Shown here one piece after another: positions 10,038 to 18,987 of a stretch of 64,000 nucleotides of DNA. Both the position numbers and the translations under genes were made by a program. The number at the start of each line of letters is the position of its first letter. Position 1 is the stretch's first letter. Source of the stretch: Streptococcus pasteurianus (GTDB lineage Bacteria; Bacillota; Bacilli; Lactobacillales; Streptococcaceae); the NCBI RefSeq assembly GCF_004843545.1, contig NZ_CP039457.1, forward strand, positions 1,330,501 through 1,394,500. Reading direction: 5' to 3'. Below the pieces are notes generated by a model. That model was not told the DNA's origin, did no database searches, and worked only from the letters and a program-made list of their open reading frames with translations.

Positions 10038-10178
10038 TTAATTATATTTTTCTTTTTCAGAATCATGTTTTCCACACGAAATAGCTGTTTGCTCTTTCAT
10101 TTTAAGAACATTATTAAAGTTTGTATTACTAGGCATATTTTCGATATGATACCAATAAACATCCGAATTTCCACTAAT
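10038..10178 (-). pseudogene. Relic 3' end of an unidentified gene
   Basis: A 46-codon open segment with no start codon and a TGA just upstream. It ends in TAA next to a terminator-like hairpin. The residues (GNSDVYWYHIENMPSN..., then ISCGKHDSEKEKYN) read like real protein, so this may be the surviving tail of a lost gene. I do not recognise the family. The rest of 9951-10260 holds only the rmlD ribosome site and two hairpins. Confidence 0.3.
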
Positions 10179-10210
10179 TCATATTCAATAAAAAATTATA
10201 TTTATTTATA

Positions 10211-10245
10211 AAAAAGACCAACAATCTAACGATTGCCGGTCTTTT
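10211..10245 (-). terminator. Terminator of the dnaG-rpoD-DUF59 unit
   Basis: Long stem AAAGACC...GGTCTTT with an inner CAATC/GATTG pairing; the minus strand ends in TTTTTTATA. It lies 16 bp after the DUF59 gene. Confidence 0.75.
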
Positions 10246-10260
10246 ACTGTTTGTTAATAG

Positions 10261-10596
10261 TTATCTAATCCCTAAAGCAATGCGAGCGTAGCGGCTCATC
10301 TTATCTACCGTCCAAGCTGGGTACCAAACCAACTTCACTTCGGTATTTGTTACCTCTGGAATTTCACGCATCACATCATGAATTTGATCTGTAAGAAGGT
10401 CAGCGAGTGGACACCCCATTGTCGTCAATGTCATATCAATTTCAGTATGACCATTTTGCTCAAAACGTATTTCATAAACAAGACCTAGATTGACAATATC
10501 AATGCCCAATTCTGGGTCAATAACCATTTCCAAAGCTTCAAGAATACGGTCTTTAATTTTTGCTACTTCTTCTTCAGTATATTTTTGTCCTGACAC
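10261..10596 (-). CDS. DUF59/MIP18 family Fe-S assembly-type protein
   Basis: 111 aa, one DUF59 domain (PaaD/SufT-like). Family marks: IDPELGIDIVNLGLVY (~27-42) and TLTTMGCPL (~57-65) with the conserved cysteine. Family members assist iron-sulphur cluster assembly or transfer; the exact client here is unknown. It starts at GTG with GAGG ten bases upstream and follows rpoD after 22 bp, so it is probably the last gene of the dnaG-rpoD transcript. Confidence 0.85.
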   Translation of the reverse strand: MSGQKYTEEEVAKIKDRILEALEMVIDPELGIDIVNLGLVYEIRFEQNGHTEIDMTLTTMGCPLADLLTDQIHDVMREIPEVTNTEVKLVWYPAWTVDKMSRYARIALGIR

Positions 10597-10618
10597 AAGC
10601 GAACCTCACAATTAATAA

Positions 10619-11728
10619 TTAATCTTCGATAAAATCACGGAGTTGTTTACTACGGCTTGGGTGGCGTAGTTTACGAAGAGCTTTGGCTTCAATTTGACGA
10701 ATACGTTCACGCGTCACATTGAAAACTTTACCAACATCTTCTAATGTACGCATTTTACCATCATCAAGACCAAAACGCAAACGTAAAACATTCTCTTCAC
10801 GGTCTGTCAACGTATCCAAAACTTCGTCCAATTGTTCACGAAGCACGACACGAGTTGTGTAATCTACTGGATTTTCAATAACTTCATCTTCAATGAAATC
10901 ACCAAGATGACTGTCATCTTCTTCACCAATTGGTGTTTCCAATGAAACAGGTTCTTGAGCAATTTTCAAAATTTCACGAACTTTGTCAGGTGTCATATCC
11001 ATACGCTCCGCAATTTGTTCAGGTGTTGGGTCTTGACCAAGTTCTTGAAGGAGATTACGTTGTTCACGAACAAGTTTATTAATAGTTTCAACCATGTGAA
11101 CAGGAATACGAATCGTACGAGCTTGGTCAGCAATAGCACGTGTGATAGCCTGACGAATCCACCATGTTGCATAGGTCGAGAATTTGAATCCTTTTGAGTA
11201 GTCAAATTTATCAACAGCTTTCATCAATCCCATGTTTCCTTCTTGAATAAGGTCAAGAAATTGCATACCCCGCCCAACGTAACGTTTTGCAATTGAAACA
11301 ACCAAACGCAAGTTAGCTTCAGCCAAACGTTGTTTTGCTTGAAGGTCACCAGTAGCAACGGCAACAGCCAATTCTTTTTCTTCCTCGCTAGTGAGCAATG
11401 GCACAACACCAATTTCTTTGAGGTACATACGAACTGGATCATTAACCTTGGCGGAATTACTACCAAGCAATTCTTCGTCTGTCAATTCTTCTGGTTTTGG
11501 TTCTTCAACGATGTATTTTGTTGATGGATTTCCTTCTTTGTCCGTAATTGAAATACCACCATCTGTCAAACGTTCCAAAAGGTCATCTATTTGATCGGCA
11601 TCTAATGAAAATGGAATAACTAATTTTTCAGTTACTTCATCATCGACGGCAGTGCCGTTCTTTTTGTGATTACGAATAAATTCTGCAACTTGAACATTAA
11701 AGGTTGTAATTTCTTTTTCTTTTGCCAT
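10619..11728 (-). CDS. rpoD: Primary RNA polymerase sigma factor (sigma-A)
   Basis: 369 aa, standard length for Bacillota SigA. Region 1.2 [11 protein letters not shown] (~97-107); region 2 with [31 protein letters not shown] and [13 protein letters not shown] (core binding and -10 melting); region 3 ([13 protein letters not shown]); region 4 with the helix-turn-helix [20 protein letters not shown] near the C-terminus (-35 recognition). It follows dnaG by 8 bp, the classical macromolecular-synthesis pairing. Confidence 0.97.
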   Translation of the reverse strand: MAKEKEITTFNVQVAEFIRNHKKNGTAVDDEVTEKLVIPFSLDADQIDDLLERLTDGGISITDKEGNPSTKYIVEEPKPEELTDEELLGSNSAKVNDPVRMYLKEIGVVPLLTSEEEKELAVAVATGDLQAKQRLAEANLRLVVSIAKRYVGRGMQFLDLIQEGNMGLMKAVDKFDYSKGFKFSTYATWWIRQAITRAIADQARTIRIPVHMVETINKLVREQRNLLQELGQDPTPEQIAERMDMTPDKVREILKIAQEPVSLETPIGEEDDSHLGDFIEDEVIENPVDYTTRVVLREQLDEVLDTLTDREENVLRLRFGLDDGKMRTLEDVGKVFNVTRERIRQIEAKALRKLRHPSRSKQLRDFIED

Positions 11729-11736
11729 ATTTTCCT

Positions 11737-13518
11737 CTATTCCATATTTCTTTTTTGGGCAATGAGATTTTCCAAAGCCGCTAAAGCTGCATCGACATCT
11801 CCAAGATTGCTAGACTCACGAATGAGTTTACTTTGCTTTTGCAAATCTCTTTCTTGAAGAAGCTGATCACGCTTGTCAATAATTTCCTCTATTTCATTAT
11901 TCGCAATTTCGTCTGGTAAATTTTCCTCCAACACGCGATAATACATCTGGCACGTTTGGTCATCAAGTTGCGCCAAATCATAGGAATTCACCTCACCTTG
12001 CTGCACTAATAAATCATACAAAGCTTGCAACTCTTGGGTATCAAAGATAAATTCGCCACGATTTCTAAATTCATTGAGGAGATAATCGTGTGTCAAAAGT
12101 CGGTGCATTAACTGACTTTCTGCTTTGATAATTGCAGATATATTCTTAGACATAGGTAATTCTACAACAGTCGCTCGTTGCTTAACTACTTCTGCTTGCA
12201 TATTTGAGCGATTTTGCAGACGTTCACTATTTACCGATTGCTCGACTTGATAGTAATCAAAGTCAGGCAATAAATCAGCGACCATATTAATATACGAATT
12301 TTGTGCTGTAATTGACGGCGATTGCGCAATAATTTTTGAAATTTGCTCGACATAAGCAATCTCAGCTTGGAGATTATCGTTATTTTCAGGTTTCAAATAA
12401 TGAATAAAAAATTCTGTACTACTTATCCTGTTATTCTCAAGCAAATTTGCCAAAGCTTGTGGTGAATTTTTTTTGATAAATTCATCAGGATCCATTTGCT
12501 CAGGAACACGCACAATCTCAACATTAAAGTCTTTTAGAAGTTCCAAAGACTTGGCAATCGCATTTTGACCAGCGTTATCACCATCATAAGTCAAAATCAC
12601 TTTTTTGGTGTAACGCTTCAGATGTCTAACATGATCTGGGGTCAATGCCGTTCCCATAGAAGCGACAGCATTTTCAATACCAGCACGGTAGGCAGCAATA
12701 ACGTCCATAAAACCTTCCATCAAATAGACTTCATGTTTTTTCGACATTACTGGACGAGCTTTATCTAAATGATAAAGTTCATACGACTTATTGAACAGCG
12801 CTGTAGAACGAGTATTCTTATACTTTGCTTGCTTATTTTCAAGGTCCTCTTTGGTCCAAATCCGTCCCGAAAATGCAACAATCTGGCCACTGTCATCGGT
12901 CAACGGAAACATAATCCGATTTTGAAAAGCATCATAAACATGATTTGTTCTTTCGGACAAATTAAAAAGACCTGAACCCATCAAAACATTCTCATCATAG
13001 CGTTTCGCTAGAGATTGATATAAAAAATCAGGTTCGTTTGGCGACAATCCAATATTAAAATAATCAATCAGCTCATCTGTCAAACCACGTTGCGCTAGAT
13101 ATCTTTTTGCTTCTTGCCCTTCTTTTGTTGTCTTTAAAACAGCATTGTAAAACTTAGCCGCATCTTTATGAATGTCAATCAATATCTGATTAGGACTTTG
13201 TGGCTTTGTTTGCGTCTGTTGAACATCAATTTTCAAAGAGATTCCAGCGCGCTCAGCTACCAGATGAACACTTTCTAAAAAGCTAACCTGACGATATTCT
13301 TCCAAAAACTTATAAACATCACCAGATTTTCCGCAACCAAAACAATGAAAAAATTGCTTGTCTTCTATGACATTAAAAGATGGCGTTTTTTCCTTGTGAA
13401 ATGGACAAAGCCCAATATAGTTGCGACCAGCACGTGTAAGACTAACCACCTCGCCAATAACATCAACAATATTAACGCTATTTTTTATCTCGGAAATTAA
13501 TTCTTTGTCAATTGCCAA
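11737..13518 (-). CDS. dnaG: DNA primase
   Basis: 593 aa from the TTG at 13518. An open frame runs 15 codons further upstream, but GGAGGTGATC ends a few bases before this TTG and the family starts here ([11 protein letters not shown]). Zinc-binding CHC2 domain ([23 protein letters not shown]), catalytic core, Toprim with EGFMDV and YDGDNAGQ, then the C-terminal DnaB-binding region. It synthesises RNA primers at the replication fork. Upstream promoter and downstream rpoD mark the start of the operon. Confidence 0.95.
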   Translation of the reverse strand: MAIDKELISEIKNSVNIVDVIGEVVSLTRAGRNYIGLCPFHKEKTPSFNVIEDKQFFHCFGCGKSGDVYKFLEEYRQVSFLESVHLVAERAGISLKIDVQQTQTKPQSPNQILIDIHKDAAKFYNAVLKTTKEGQEAKRYLAQRGLTDELIDYFNIGLSPNEPDFLYQSLAKRYDENVLMGSGLFNLSERTNHVYDAFQNRIMFPLTDDSGQIVAFSGRIWTKEDLENKQAKYKNTRSTALFNKSYELYHLDKARPVMSKKHEVYLMEGFMDVIAAYRAGIENAVASMGTALTPDHVRHLKRYTKKVILTYDGDNAGQNAIAKSLELLKDFNVEIVRVPEQMDPDEFIKKNSPQALANLLENNRISSTEFFIHYLKPENNDNLQAEIAYVEQISKIIAQSPSITAQNSYINMVADLLPDFDYYQVEQSVNSERLQNRSNMQAEVVKQRATVVELPMSKNISAIIKAESQLMHRLLTHDYLLNEFRNRGEFIFDTQELQALYDLLVQQGEVNSYDLAQLDDQTCQMYYRVLEENLPDEIANNEIEEIIDKRDQLLQERDLQKQSKLIRESSNLGDVDAALAALENLIAQKRNME

Positions 13519-13561
13519 AAGATCACCTCCACGCACTAACCCCATTTTAGTTTTGTATTTC

Positions 13562-13590
13562 ATTATAACATTTTGAGCAGCATTTGTAAA
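13562..13590 (-). promoter_or_regulatory. dnaG promoter
   Basis: Minus strand: TTTACA, 17-bp spacer, TATAAT, with TG one base before the -10. It sits 44 nt upstream of the TTG start. The remaining ~270 bp to mscL holds the mscL ribosome site (AGGAGG) and no other gene I can support. Confidence 0.75.
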
Positions 13591-13862
13591 TCTAAAGCTC
13601 CGAATAGTTGCAATGATTTTAGAAAATCGAAATCTTTTTTCACTTTAGTTTCTTGATATTTTCATTTCAACAAAACTATTTCCAGTATAAAAAGTATTTT
13701 TACTGAAGTGCTCAAAATTAGTATTTAATGAATAAGAATATCATTTTTGAATATTTCTCTAAATAAATAATAGATTTATTCAAATTTCCAGACAAATAAC
13801 TGCTTTTTGTATACTTTTTTTGATAGAATAATGCTGTTAATGTTTCATTTAGGAGGTTTTCT

Positions 13863-14240
13863 ATGATTAAAGAACTCAAAAAGTTTTTATTCAAGGCCAA
13901 TGTCCTTGACCTTGCTGTCGCTGTTGTTATTGGTGCAGCTTTCAACGCTATTGTAACATCGCTTGTTGAAGATGTTATCACTCCACTTTTTCTTAACCCT
14001 GCTTTGAAAGCTGCTGGTGTGGAAAAAATTGCAGAGCTTTCTTGGCATGGTGTTGCCTATGGTAGTTTCTTAAGCGCTATTATTAATTTTCTAATTGTTG
14101 GTACAACCCTCTTCTTCATCGTCAAAGCCGCTAAGGCTGCTTCTGATTTTGGTAAAAAATACGATGAAGTGGAAGAAGAAACTGCACCTACACAAGAAGA
14201 ACTTCTTACAGAAATCCGCGATTTGTTGAAAGAAAAATAA
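13863..14240 (+). CDS. mscL: Large-conductance mechanosensitive channel
   Basis: 125 aa. An N-terminal amphipathic helix precedes TM1 (VLDLAVAVVIGAAFNAIVTS, ~14-33), where the conserved pore-lining small residues sit. TM2 (~67-87, FLSAIINFLIVGTTLFFIVKA) and an acidic C-terminal bundle follow. It forms a homopentamer that opens under hypo-osmotic shock. It is the only plus-strand gene in this part and sits between dnaG and rpsU. AGGAGG lies 6 nt before ATG. Confidence 0.95.
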   Translation: MIKELKKFLFKANVLDLAVAVVIGAAFNAIVTSLVEDVITPLFLNPALKAAGVEKIAELSWHGVAYGSFLSAIINFLIVGTTLFFIVKAAKAASDFGKKYDEVEEETAPTQEELLTEIRDLLKEK

Positions 14241-14258
14241 TTTTTCAATCTAGAGTAA

Positions 14259-14286
14259 TAAAAAGAGACGCTTGGCGCCTCTTTTC
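14259..14286. terminator. Bidirectional terminator between mscL and rpsU
   Basis: Stem AAAAGAGaCGC / GCGcCTCTTTT with A and T tracts on either side, so it can end both convergent genes. Confidence 0.8.
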
Positions 14287-14302
14287 TTGTATCTAAATTT
14301 AA

Positions 14303-14479
14303 TTAGAATTTTTTACGTTTGCGAGCTGCTTCTGATTTGCGTTTACGTTTTACAGAAGGTTTTTCGTAGAATTCACGCTTACGTGATTCTTGAAGAGTCC
14401 CAGCTTTAGTCACAGAACGTTTGAAACGACGAAGTGCATCGTCAAGCGATTCGTTTTTACGTACTACTGTTTTTGACAT
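14303..14479 (-). CDS. rpsU: Ribosomal protein S21
   Basis: 58 aa, very basic. Starts [20 protein letters not shown], the universal bS21 N-terminus; AGGAGGTG precedes this ATG. An in-frame ATG ten codons upstream lacks both support and family conservation. 30S subunit protein involved in initiation. It has its own promoter. Confidence 0.95.
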
Positions 14480-14525
14480 ATGTTTCACCTCCTCAAGATA
14501 TTGTAACATTTACACGTTCCCTAAT

Positions 14526-14554
14526 AGGATACCCAATTTATCAAAAAAAGTCAA
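14526..14554 (-). promoter_or_regulatory. rpsU promoter
   Basis: Minus strand: TTGACT, 17-bp spacer, TATCCT, about 47 nt before the rpsU ATG. Confidence 0.7.
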
Positions 14555-14690
14555 TCCTTACACGCATTAAAATACCATAAAAATTTTAAAAAATATTTTC
14601 GGTAAAATTTTCACCATGCTTATGATTTTTTAAGGCTTTCTCGCCATATATTAACAATTCTAAAACTTTTCTTTTTCATAATCTCCTAAA

Positions 14691-14719
14691 AGACGACTGC
14701 CAATGGTGGTCGTTTTTTT
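14691..14719 (+). terminator. Orphan plus-strand terminator
   Basis: ACGAC...GTCGT stem with an inner CCA/TGG pairing, followed on the plus strand by TTTTTTT. No plus-strand gene lies between rpsU and this site, so what it terminates is unclear (possible small RNA or gene relic). Confidence 0.5.
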
Positions 14720-14743
14720 GGGGGGAGGGATATAAAAGAGGTT

Positions 14744-15017
14744 GAGACAAAAAGTTCCCACCCTCCTCTATTATTGAGTCACAATTGCAAAGCGCAGCGA
14801 CTAAGTAGATTCTAACACGCTGACAAATCAGCTTTTATAACCCTCTTTTTGGATGTCAAGCTTCACTTGACTTTATCTTCCACCTCAAAAGTTTCCCCAC
14901 CCTTTTAAGCTATTCGGAGGGTGAGAGTAAAACAATTCAATGAATTGTTTTACTCAGCAATAAGAAATTAAGACTTGCTGAAAATCAAGTTTCTACGAAA
15001 CTACTGATTTCTGTCTC
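14744..15017. repeat. Intergenic hairpin element bounded by GAGACA / TGTCTC
   Basis: The stretch between the orphan terminator and the first binding-protein gene has no ORF. Its ends are inverted (GAGACA at 14744, TGTCTC ending at 15017). It contains a 15-bp perfect palindrome with a 1-nt centre (arms 14925-14939 and 14941-14955) and an AGTTTC/GAAACT hairpin near the right end. It resembles streptococcal intergenic repeat elements, but I cannot name it. Confidence 0.45.
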
Positions 15018-15027
15018 ACTCCCTTTC

Positions 15028-15849
15028 TTATTCGTCTTCATCAACCGCATCACCTGTGAGTTGAGCTGCATCTGAAATGAATTGTTTGTATTTATCTTCT
15101 TTGGCTAATTTTTTGATGACTTTGTTAACCGTTTTTACCAATTCGCCGCTATCTTTTGGCATAGCTACTGCTTTGGCATCACCTTCGCCTGTTTCAAGAG
15201 CAAAGCTTGCTAGGGCTAAGTCAGAATTTTGTGAAAGGTAACCTTCTGCGACTGGTTTTTCCAAATCGACAGCTTGAACTTGACCAGATTTTAATTCATT
15301 AATAGCTTCGCCCATAGCTGTTAACGAAACAATGTTAGAATCTGATAGTTGATCTTTTGCCAAACCTTCTTCAATCGTTCCTTTTTGAACTGCCACTTTT
15401 AAACCTGACAAACTGTCAACTGATGTATAAGTATCAGCATCACTCGCTTTAACTAAGATAGCATTTTCAGTCTCATAATAGGCATCTGAAAAGTCATAGA
15501 CTTTGGCACGTTCTTCAGTATAAGACAAACCAGAGATTGCCATGTCAGCTTTTCCTGTTTGAAGACTTGAAAGAACATTATCAAAACTCATTGATGATAG
15601 TTCTAACTCGACACCAAGTTCATCAGCAATAGCTTGTGCCAATTCCACATCAGCACCAACAATGGTATCTTTGCCATCAACCAAAGCCTTGAACTCAAAC
15701 GGGGCGTAGTCTGGGCTGATAGCCACGACTAATTTTCCTTTTTTGACAATTTTTTCTTGTAAATTTTCATTTGATGACGAGCCACAAGCAGCTAACGTCA
15801 GCACAGAAATAAGCGCAAGAATCCCTAAAAATATTTTTTTGATTTTCAT
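15028..15849 (-). CDS. Amino-acid ABC transporter substrate-binding lipoprotein (copy 1)
   Basis: 273 aa from the ATG giving MKIKKIFLGILALISVL; the frame is open 20 codons upstream but a lipoprotein signal peptide begins here. Lipobox LAAC puts the lipidated Cys at 22. SBP family 3: DYAPFEFK, GADVELAQAIADELG, GKADMAISGLSYTEERA, YDFSDAYYE. It should bind a polar amino acid outside the cell. No permease or ATPase gene is adjacent, so it may feed a transporter encoded elsewhere. Closely related copies lie at 17163 and 17989. Confidence 0.88.
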   Translation of the reverse strand: MKIKKIFLGILALISVLTLAACGSSSNENLQEKIVKKGKLVVAISPDYAPFEFKALVDGKDTIVGADVELAQAIADELGVELELSSMSFDNVLSSLQTGKADMAISGLSYTEERAKVYDFSDAYYETENAILVKASDADTYTSVDSLSGLKVAVQKGTIEEGLAKDQLSDSNIVSLTAMGEAINELKSGQVQAVDLEKPVAEGYLSQNSDLALASFALETGEGDAKAVAMPKDSGELVKTVNKVIKKLAKEDKYKQFISDAAQLTGDAVDEDE

Positions 15850-15880
15850 ATTTATTCTCTTTTCTCTTAAACTTATCTCT

Positions 15881-15909
15881 ATTTTAGCTATTTTTTTGCA
15901 ATACGTCAA
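15881..15909 (-). promoter_or_regulatory. Promoter of binding-protein copy 1
   Basis: Minus strand: TTGACG, 17-bp spacer, TAAAAT, 31 nt before the ATG. Confidence 0.7.
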
Positions 15910-15964
15910 CGATTTTTTGAATAAAAATTCATTTTGTGAATTGCTCGTATTTTACGGCATTTCC

Positions 15965-17077
15965 TTAAAATTCTTTCAAACATGCAGATAATAACTGCAA
16001 GCCTTGTTTTAGTGTTTCTTGCTGGCAAGAATAGCCTAAACGAACATAGCCTTCTCTGTCAAAACGATTTCCTGGAACCAATAGAACACCATATTTTTGC
16101 AATAACGTTAAGCAAAATGCTTCGATTGGAACATTAACATCAAGCTTAACAAAAGATGTCGGCACTTCAGCAGGACGAATGTAAGACGCTTTGGGTTCTG
16201 AGGCAATCCATTGGTCAAGAATTGCCAAATTTTCTCTGATAATATGGCGATTTCGTGCCAAAATAGCTTCCCTATGTTTGAGCGCTAAACTAGCTACCAT
16301 ATCATCAAAAATACCCGCACAAATCATGGTGTAATCTCGATACCCTCGTAAAATATCAGTCACCTCACCACAAGCTGCTACCCAACCAACACGAATGCCA
16401 GGTAGTGAAAATGTTTTTGAGAGACTATTAACCGAGATTCCCTTATCATATAAATCTACAATAGAGGAAACTCTTTTAGTCGTAAACGAACAATAAACCT
16501 CATCTGCCAAAATATAAGCACCACACGATTTAGCAATCGCAACTAACTCCTGCAGATACTCATCGTCCATAACAGCTCCTGTTGGATTGTTGGCATTATT
16601 AATGCAAATCATTTTAGTATTTGGGCGAATCAACTGGCGCAACTCATCTAAATCAGGCAACCAATCATTTTCCTCTTTGACTTGCCAAAGGTCAACTTCG
16701 GCTCCCAATGATTTCGGAATATCGTACAACTGCTGGTAAGTTGGATAGATAGAAATCACATGGTCTTTCGGTTCAATCAATCCATATAAAACCAACATGT
16801 TCGCTCCCGTCGCCCCATTCGTCTGAAGAATCTGACTTTCTGATACAGAATGGTAGAGATTACTAACTGCTTTTTTAAAGTCAGGTGAGCCTTCAATCCA
16901 ACCATAATTTAACTTTTTAGTTAATAATTCTTGGTAAAATTCTTCTTGCGAAACGCCAGTCAATTCAAATAATTCCTGCAAGGTTAGCGCCTCAATCGAA
17001 ACGCCTGCAATATCATAGACTGCTTCCTTTTCATGGACATTGAGCCATTCTTCAACGCCAAAACGTGGTAATTTCAT
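15965..17077 (-). CDS. PLP-dependent aminotransferase, class I/II
   Basis: 370 aa from the ATG preceded by GAGG (an upstream GTG gives four more residues). Fold-type I aminotransferase: NNANNPTGAVM (~182-192), ADEVYC (~212-217), and SLSKTFSLPGIRVGW with the Schiff-base Lys (~240-254); the C-terminal Arg motif is near VRLGYS. The substrate is not evident. Sitting between amino-acid-binding lipoproteins it may act on the amino acid they import. Similar streptococcal proteins are annotated only as aminotransferases. Confidence 0.85.
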   Translation of the reverse strand: MKLPRFGVEEWLNVHEKEAVYDIAGVSIEALTLQELFELTGVSQEEFYQELLTKKLNYGWIEGSPDFKKAVSNLYHSVSESQILQTNGATGANMLVLYGLIEPKDHVISIYPTYQQLYDIPKSLGAEVDLWQVKEENDWLPDLDELRQLIRPNTKMICINNANNPTGAVMDDEYLQELVAIAKSCGAYILADEVYCSFTTKRVSSIVDLYDKGISVNSLSKTFSLPGIRVGWVAACGEVTDILRGYRDYTMICAGIFDDMVASLALKHREAILARNRHIIRENLAILDQWIASEPKASYIRPAEVPTSFVKLDVNVPIEAFCLTLLQKYGVLLVPGNRFDREGYVRLGYSCQQETLKQGLQLLSACLKEF

Positions 17078-17129
17078 CTCAAACCTCACGAACTTTCTAT
17101 TACTATCATCATTTTACCATGATGACATA

Positions 17130-17158
17130 AAAACTGGGAGTAAAAAACTCTCAGTCTT
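17130..17158 (-). terminator. Terminator behind the copy-3/copy-2 binding-protein unit
   Basis: ACTGaGAG / CTCcCAGT stem on the minus strand, followed by TTTTTATG. Confidence 0.7.
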
Positions 17159-17162
17159 GACA

Positions 17163-17977
17163 TTATTCATCTGAACTTGAACTACTTTGTGTGTAAGTCG
17201 CTACTTTTTCAAGCCAAGCATCAAAATCACCAGAACCTTCGACTTTTTTGACAACGTTATTGACGGTATCAATTAAATCTTGGCCTGTTCCTTCGGCAAT
17301 GCGACCGCATAAGCATCTATATCGTTTGATTCCAAGGTCATATCTGCAATCATCAAATCATCATTTTGTAAAACGTAGCCTTCAGCAATAGCTTTCCCCA
17401 AAACAACTGCTTGAAGCTGATTATTTTTCAATTCATTAATCATTTCGCCGTTTGATGTTAAGGAAACGAGGCTCGAATCTGGCAATTGGTCTTTCGCAAT
17501 GTTTTCTTGGATTGAACCTTTTTGCGCACCAACTGCTTTTCCTGCCAAACTTTCAAGTGTGGTATAGGTTGCCTCGTCCGATTTTTTGATGATGACAACA
17601 TTTTCAGCCTCATAGTAAGCGTCCGAAAAATCATAAGCTTTCTTACGTTCGTCCGTTACTGAAACTCTTGCGATTGCAATATCTGCTTTCCCAGAAGTCA
17701 CCGAAGCCAATACATTGTTAAATGACATTAGCGAAAAATCTACATCTACACCAAGAGTATCAGCGATAGCATTTTCCAGTTCAATATCGGCACCAACAAA
17801 ACTATCTTTGGCATCGATTAGTATTTTAAATTCAAACGGTGCGAATTCTGACTCTGTTGCAATCACAATTTTTCCTTTATTTTAAATACTGAATTGGCTG
17901 ATACCTGTCGAAGATGAACAAGCTGACAAACCTCCTAGTGTTACAAATAAGATAAATCCCCTAAAAAAATTTTTCAT
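17163..17977 (-). pseudogene. Amino-acid-binding lipoprotein (copy 2), disrupted
   Basis: A complete paralogue in outline, but broken twice. The signal peptide is intact (MKNFFRGFILFVTLGG, lipobox LSAC). An in-frame TAA follows about 32 codons in, directly before NKGKIVIATESEFAPFEF. The mature domain stays open to ~17273 (VALPKE, then QAKI and stop). The natural C-terminus (GQDLIDTVNNVVKKVE... to 17163) is in another frame, so a frameshift lies near 17275-17290. It begins 11 bp after copy 3 and probably shares its transcript. A GTG-initiated fragment could still be made, but without secretion signal. Confidence 0.85.
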
Positions 17978-17988
17978 ACAGCATCTTC

Positions 17989-18819
17989 TTAGTCGTCAGA
18001 ATCACTAGAGTCACTTACTGATAATTCATAAGCATTTTGAATGAACTGATTAATTTTTCCAGATTCTTTTAATTCCTTGATAACTTTATTAACTTTCTTA
18101 GTTAATTTTGTACTGCCTTTAGGAAGAGCAACAGCGTAGGCATCAGCATCATCTGACGTTAACGTGATACCTGCAATAGTAAGGTCACTGTTATTTGCCA
18201 CATAACCTTCGGCAATTGGTTTTTCAAGGACAACTGCTTCAATTTGTGAATTTTTTAATTCGTTAATCATTTCACTGTTTTGTGTCAATGAAACGACTTT
18301 TGCACCTGCTAATTGTTCAGAAGCAACTGTTTCTTGGATACTTCCTTTTTGAGTACCAACTGATAGACCGTCTAAAGAGTCTGTATCTGTATATTTATCA
18401 ACATCTGTTTTTCTGATAAGAACAACATTCTCAGCTTCATAATAAGGATCTGAGAAATCATAAGCTTTCTTACGTTCTTCTGTTGCTGAAATTCCTGAGA
18501 TGGCAATGTCTGCTTTGCCAGATTGAAGACTCGCAAGAACGTTATTAAATGACATTGATGAAAATTTGACATCCACACCAAGTTCTTCTGCAATAGCTTT
18601 AGCAATCTCAACATCAGCCCCAACAATAGTATCTTTGCCGTCCACCAATGTTTTAAATTCAAACGGAGCGAACTCTGGGTTCAACGCAACAACAAGTGTT
18701 CCTTTGTCTTTGATATCTGATACTGATGTATCTTCTGAACTGCTAGAACCACAAGCTGACAATAGGAAAAGCGAAGCCGCCGCTACTGCTAAACCACCAA
18801 ATAATTTACTTACCTTCAT
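17989..18819 (-). CDS. Amino-acid ABC transporter substrate-binding lipoprotein (copy 3)
   Basis: 276 aa. Two ATGs are close together; the second (MKVSKLFGG) has better-spaced GAGA and is chosen. Lipobox LSAC, lipidated Cys ~23. SBP family 3: EFAPFEFK, GADVEIAKAIAEELG, GKADIAISGISATEERK, YDFSDPYYE. Ends in an Ser/Asp-rich tail. Clearly the closest paralogue of copies 1 and 2. A consensus promoter indicates strong expression. As with copy 1 there are no transporter partners beside it. Confidence 0.9.
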   Translation of the reverse strand: MKVSKLFGGLAVAAASLFLLSACGSSSSEDTSVSDIKDKGTLVVALNPEFAPFEFKTLVDGKDTIVGADVEIAKAIAEELGVDVKFSSMSFNNVLASLQSGKADIAISGISATEERKKAYDFSDPYYEAENVVLIRKTDVDKYTDTDSLDGLSVGTQKGSIQETVASEQLAGAKVVSLTQNSEMINELKNSQIEAVVLEKPIAEGYVANNSDLTIAGITLTSDDADAYAVALPKGSTKLTKKVNKVIKELKESGKINQFIQNAYELSVSDSSDSDD

Positions 18820-18852
18820 AATCATTTTCTCTTTTCTTTTTGATATAAATAC

Positions 18853-18881
18853 ATTATATTTAATATTTATACATTTGTCAA
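18853..18881 (-). promoter_or_regulatory. Consensus sigma-A promoter of binding-protein copy 3
   Basis: Minus strand: TTGACA, exactly 17 bp, TATAAT; both hexamers are perfect. Confidence 0.85.
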
Positions 18882-18933
18882 CCTGTAAATTTATAAAAAT
18901 TCAACATTTTTACATTATTTCTGTATAGAATAG

Positions 18934-18962
18934 CAAAAAGGCTGAGAAATCAGCCTTTTTTG
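18934..18962 (-). terminator. Terminator of malQ-glgP
   Basis: AAAAAGGCTGA / TCAGCCTTTTT stem with a GAAA-type loop, followed by T residues on either strand. Confidence 0.85.
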
Positions 18963-18987
18963 TATTTTCACATTGCGCGTTATTGTC

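Noticed and set aside
13718..13981. Minus-strand 87-aa ORF overlapping mscL
   Set aside because: Antisense to mscL for half its length and AT-rich non-coding for the rest.
17273..17866. Stand-alone 197-aa binding protein
   Set aside because: The signal peptide lies in frame upstream behind a TAA and the missing C-terminus lies downstream in another frame, so this is the middle of a pseudogene.
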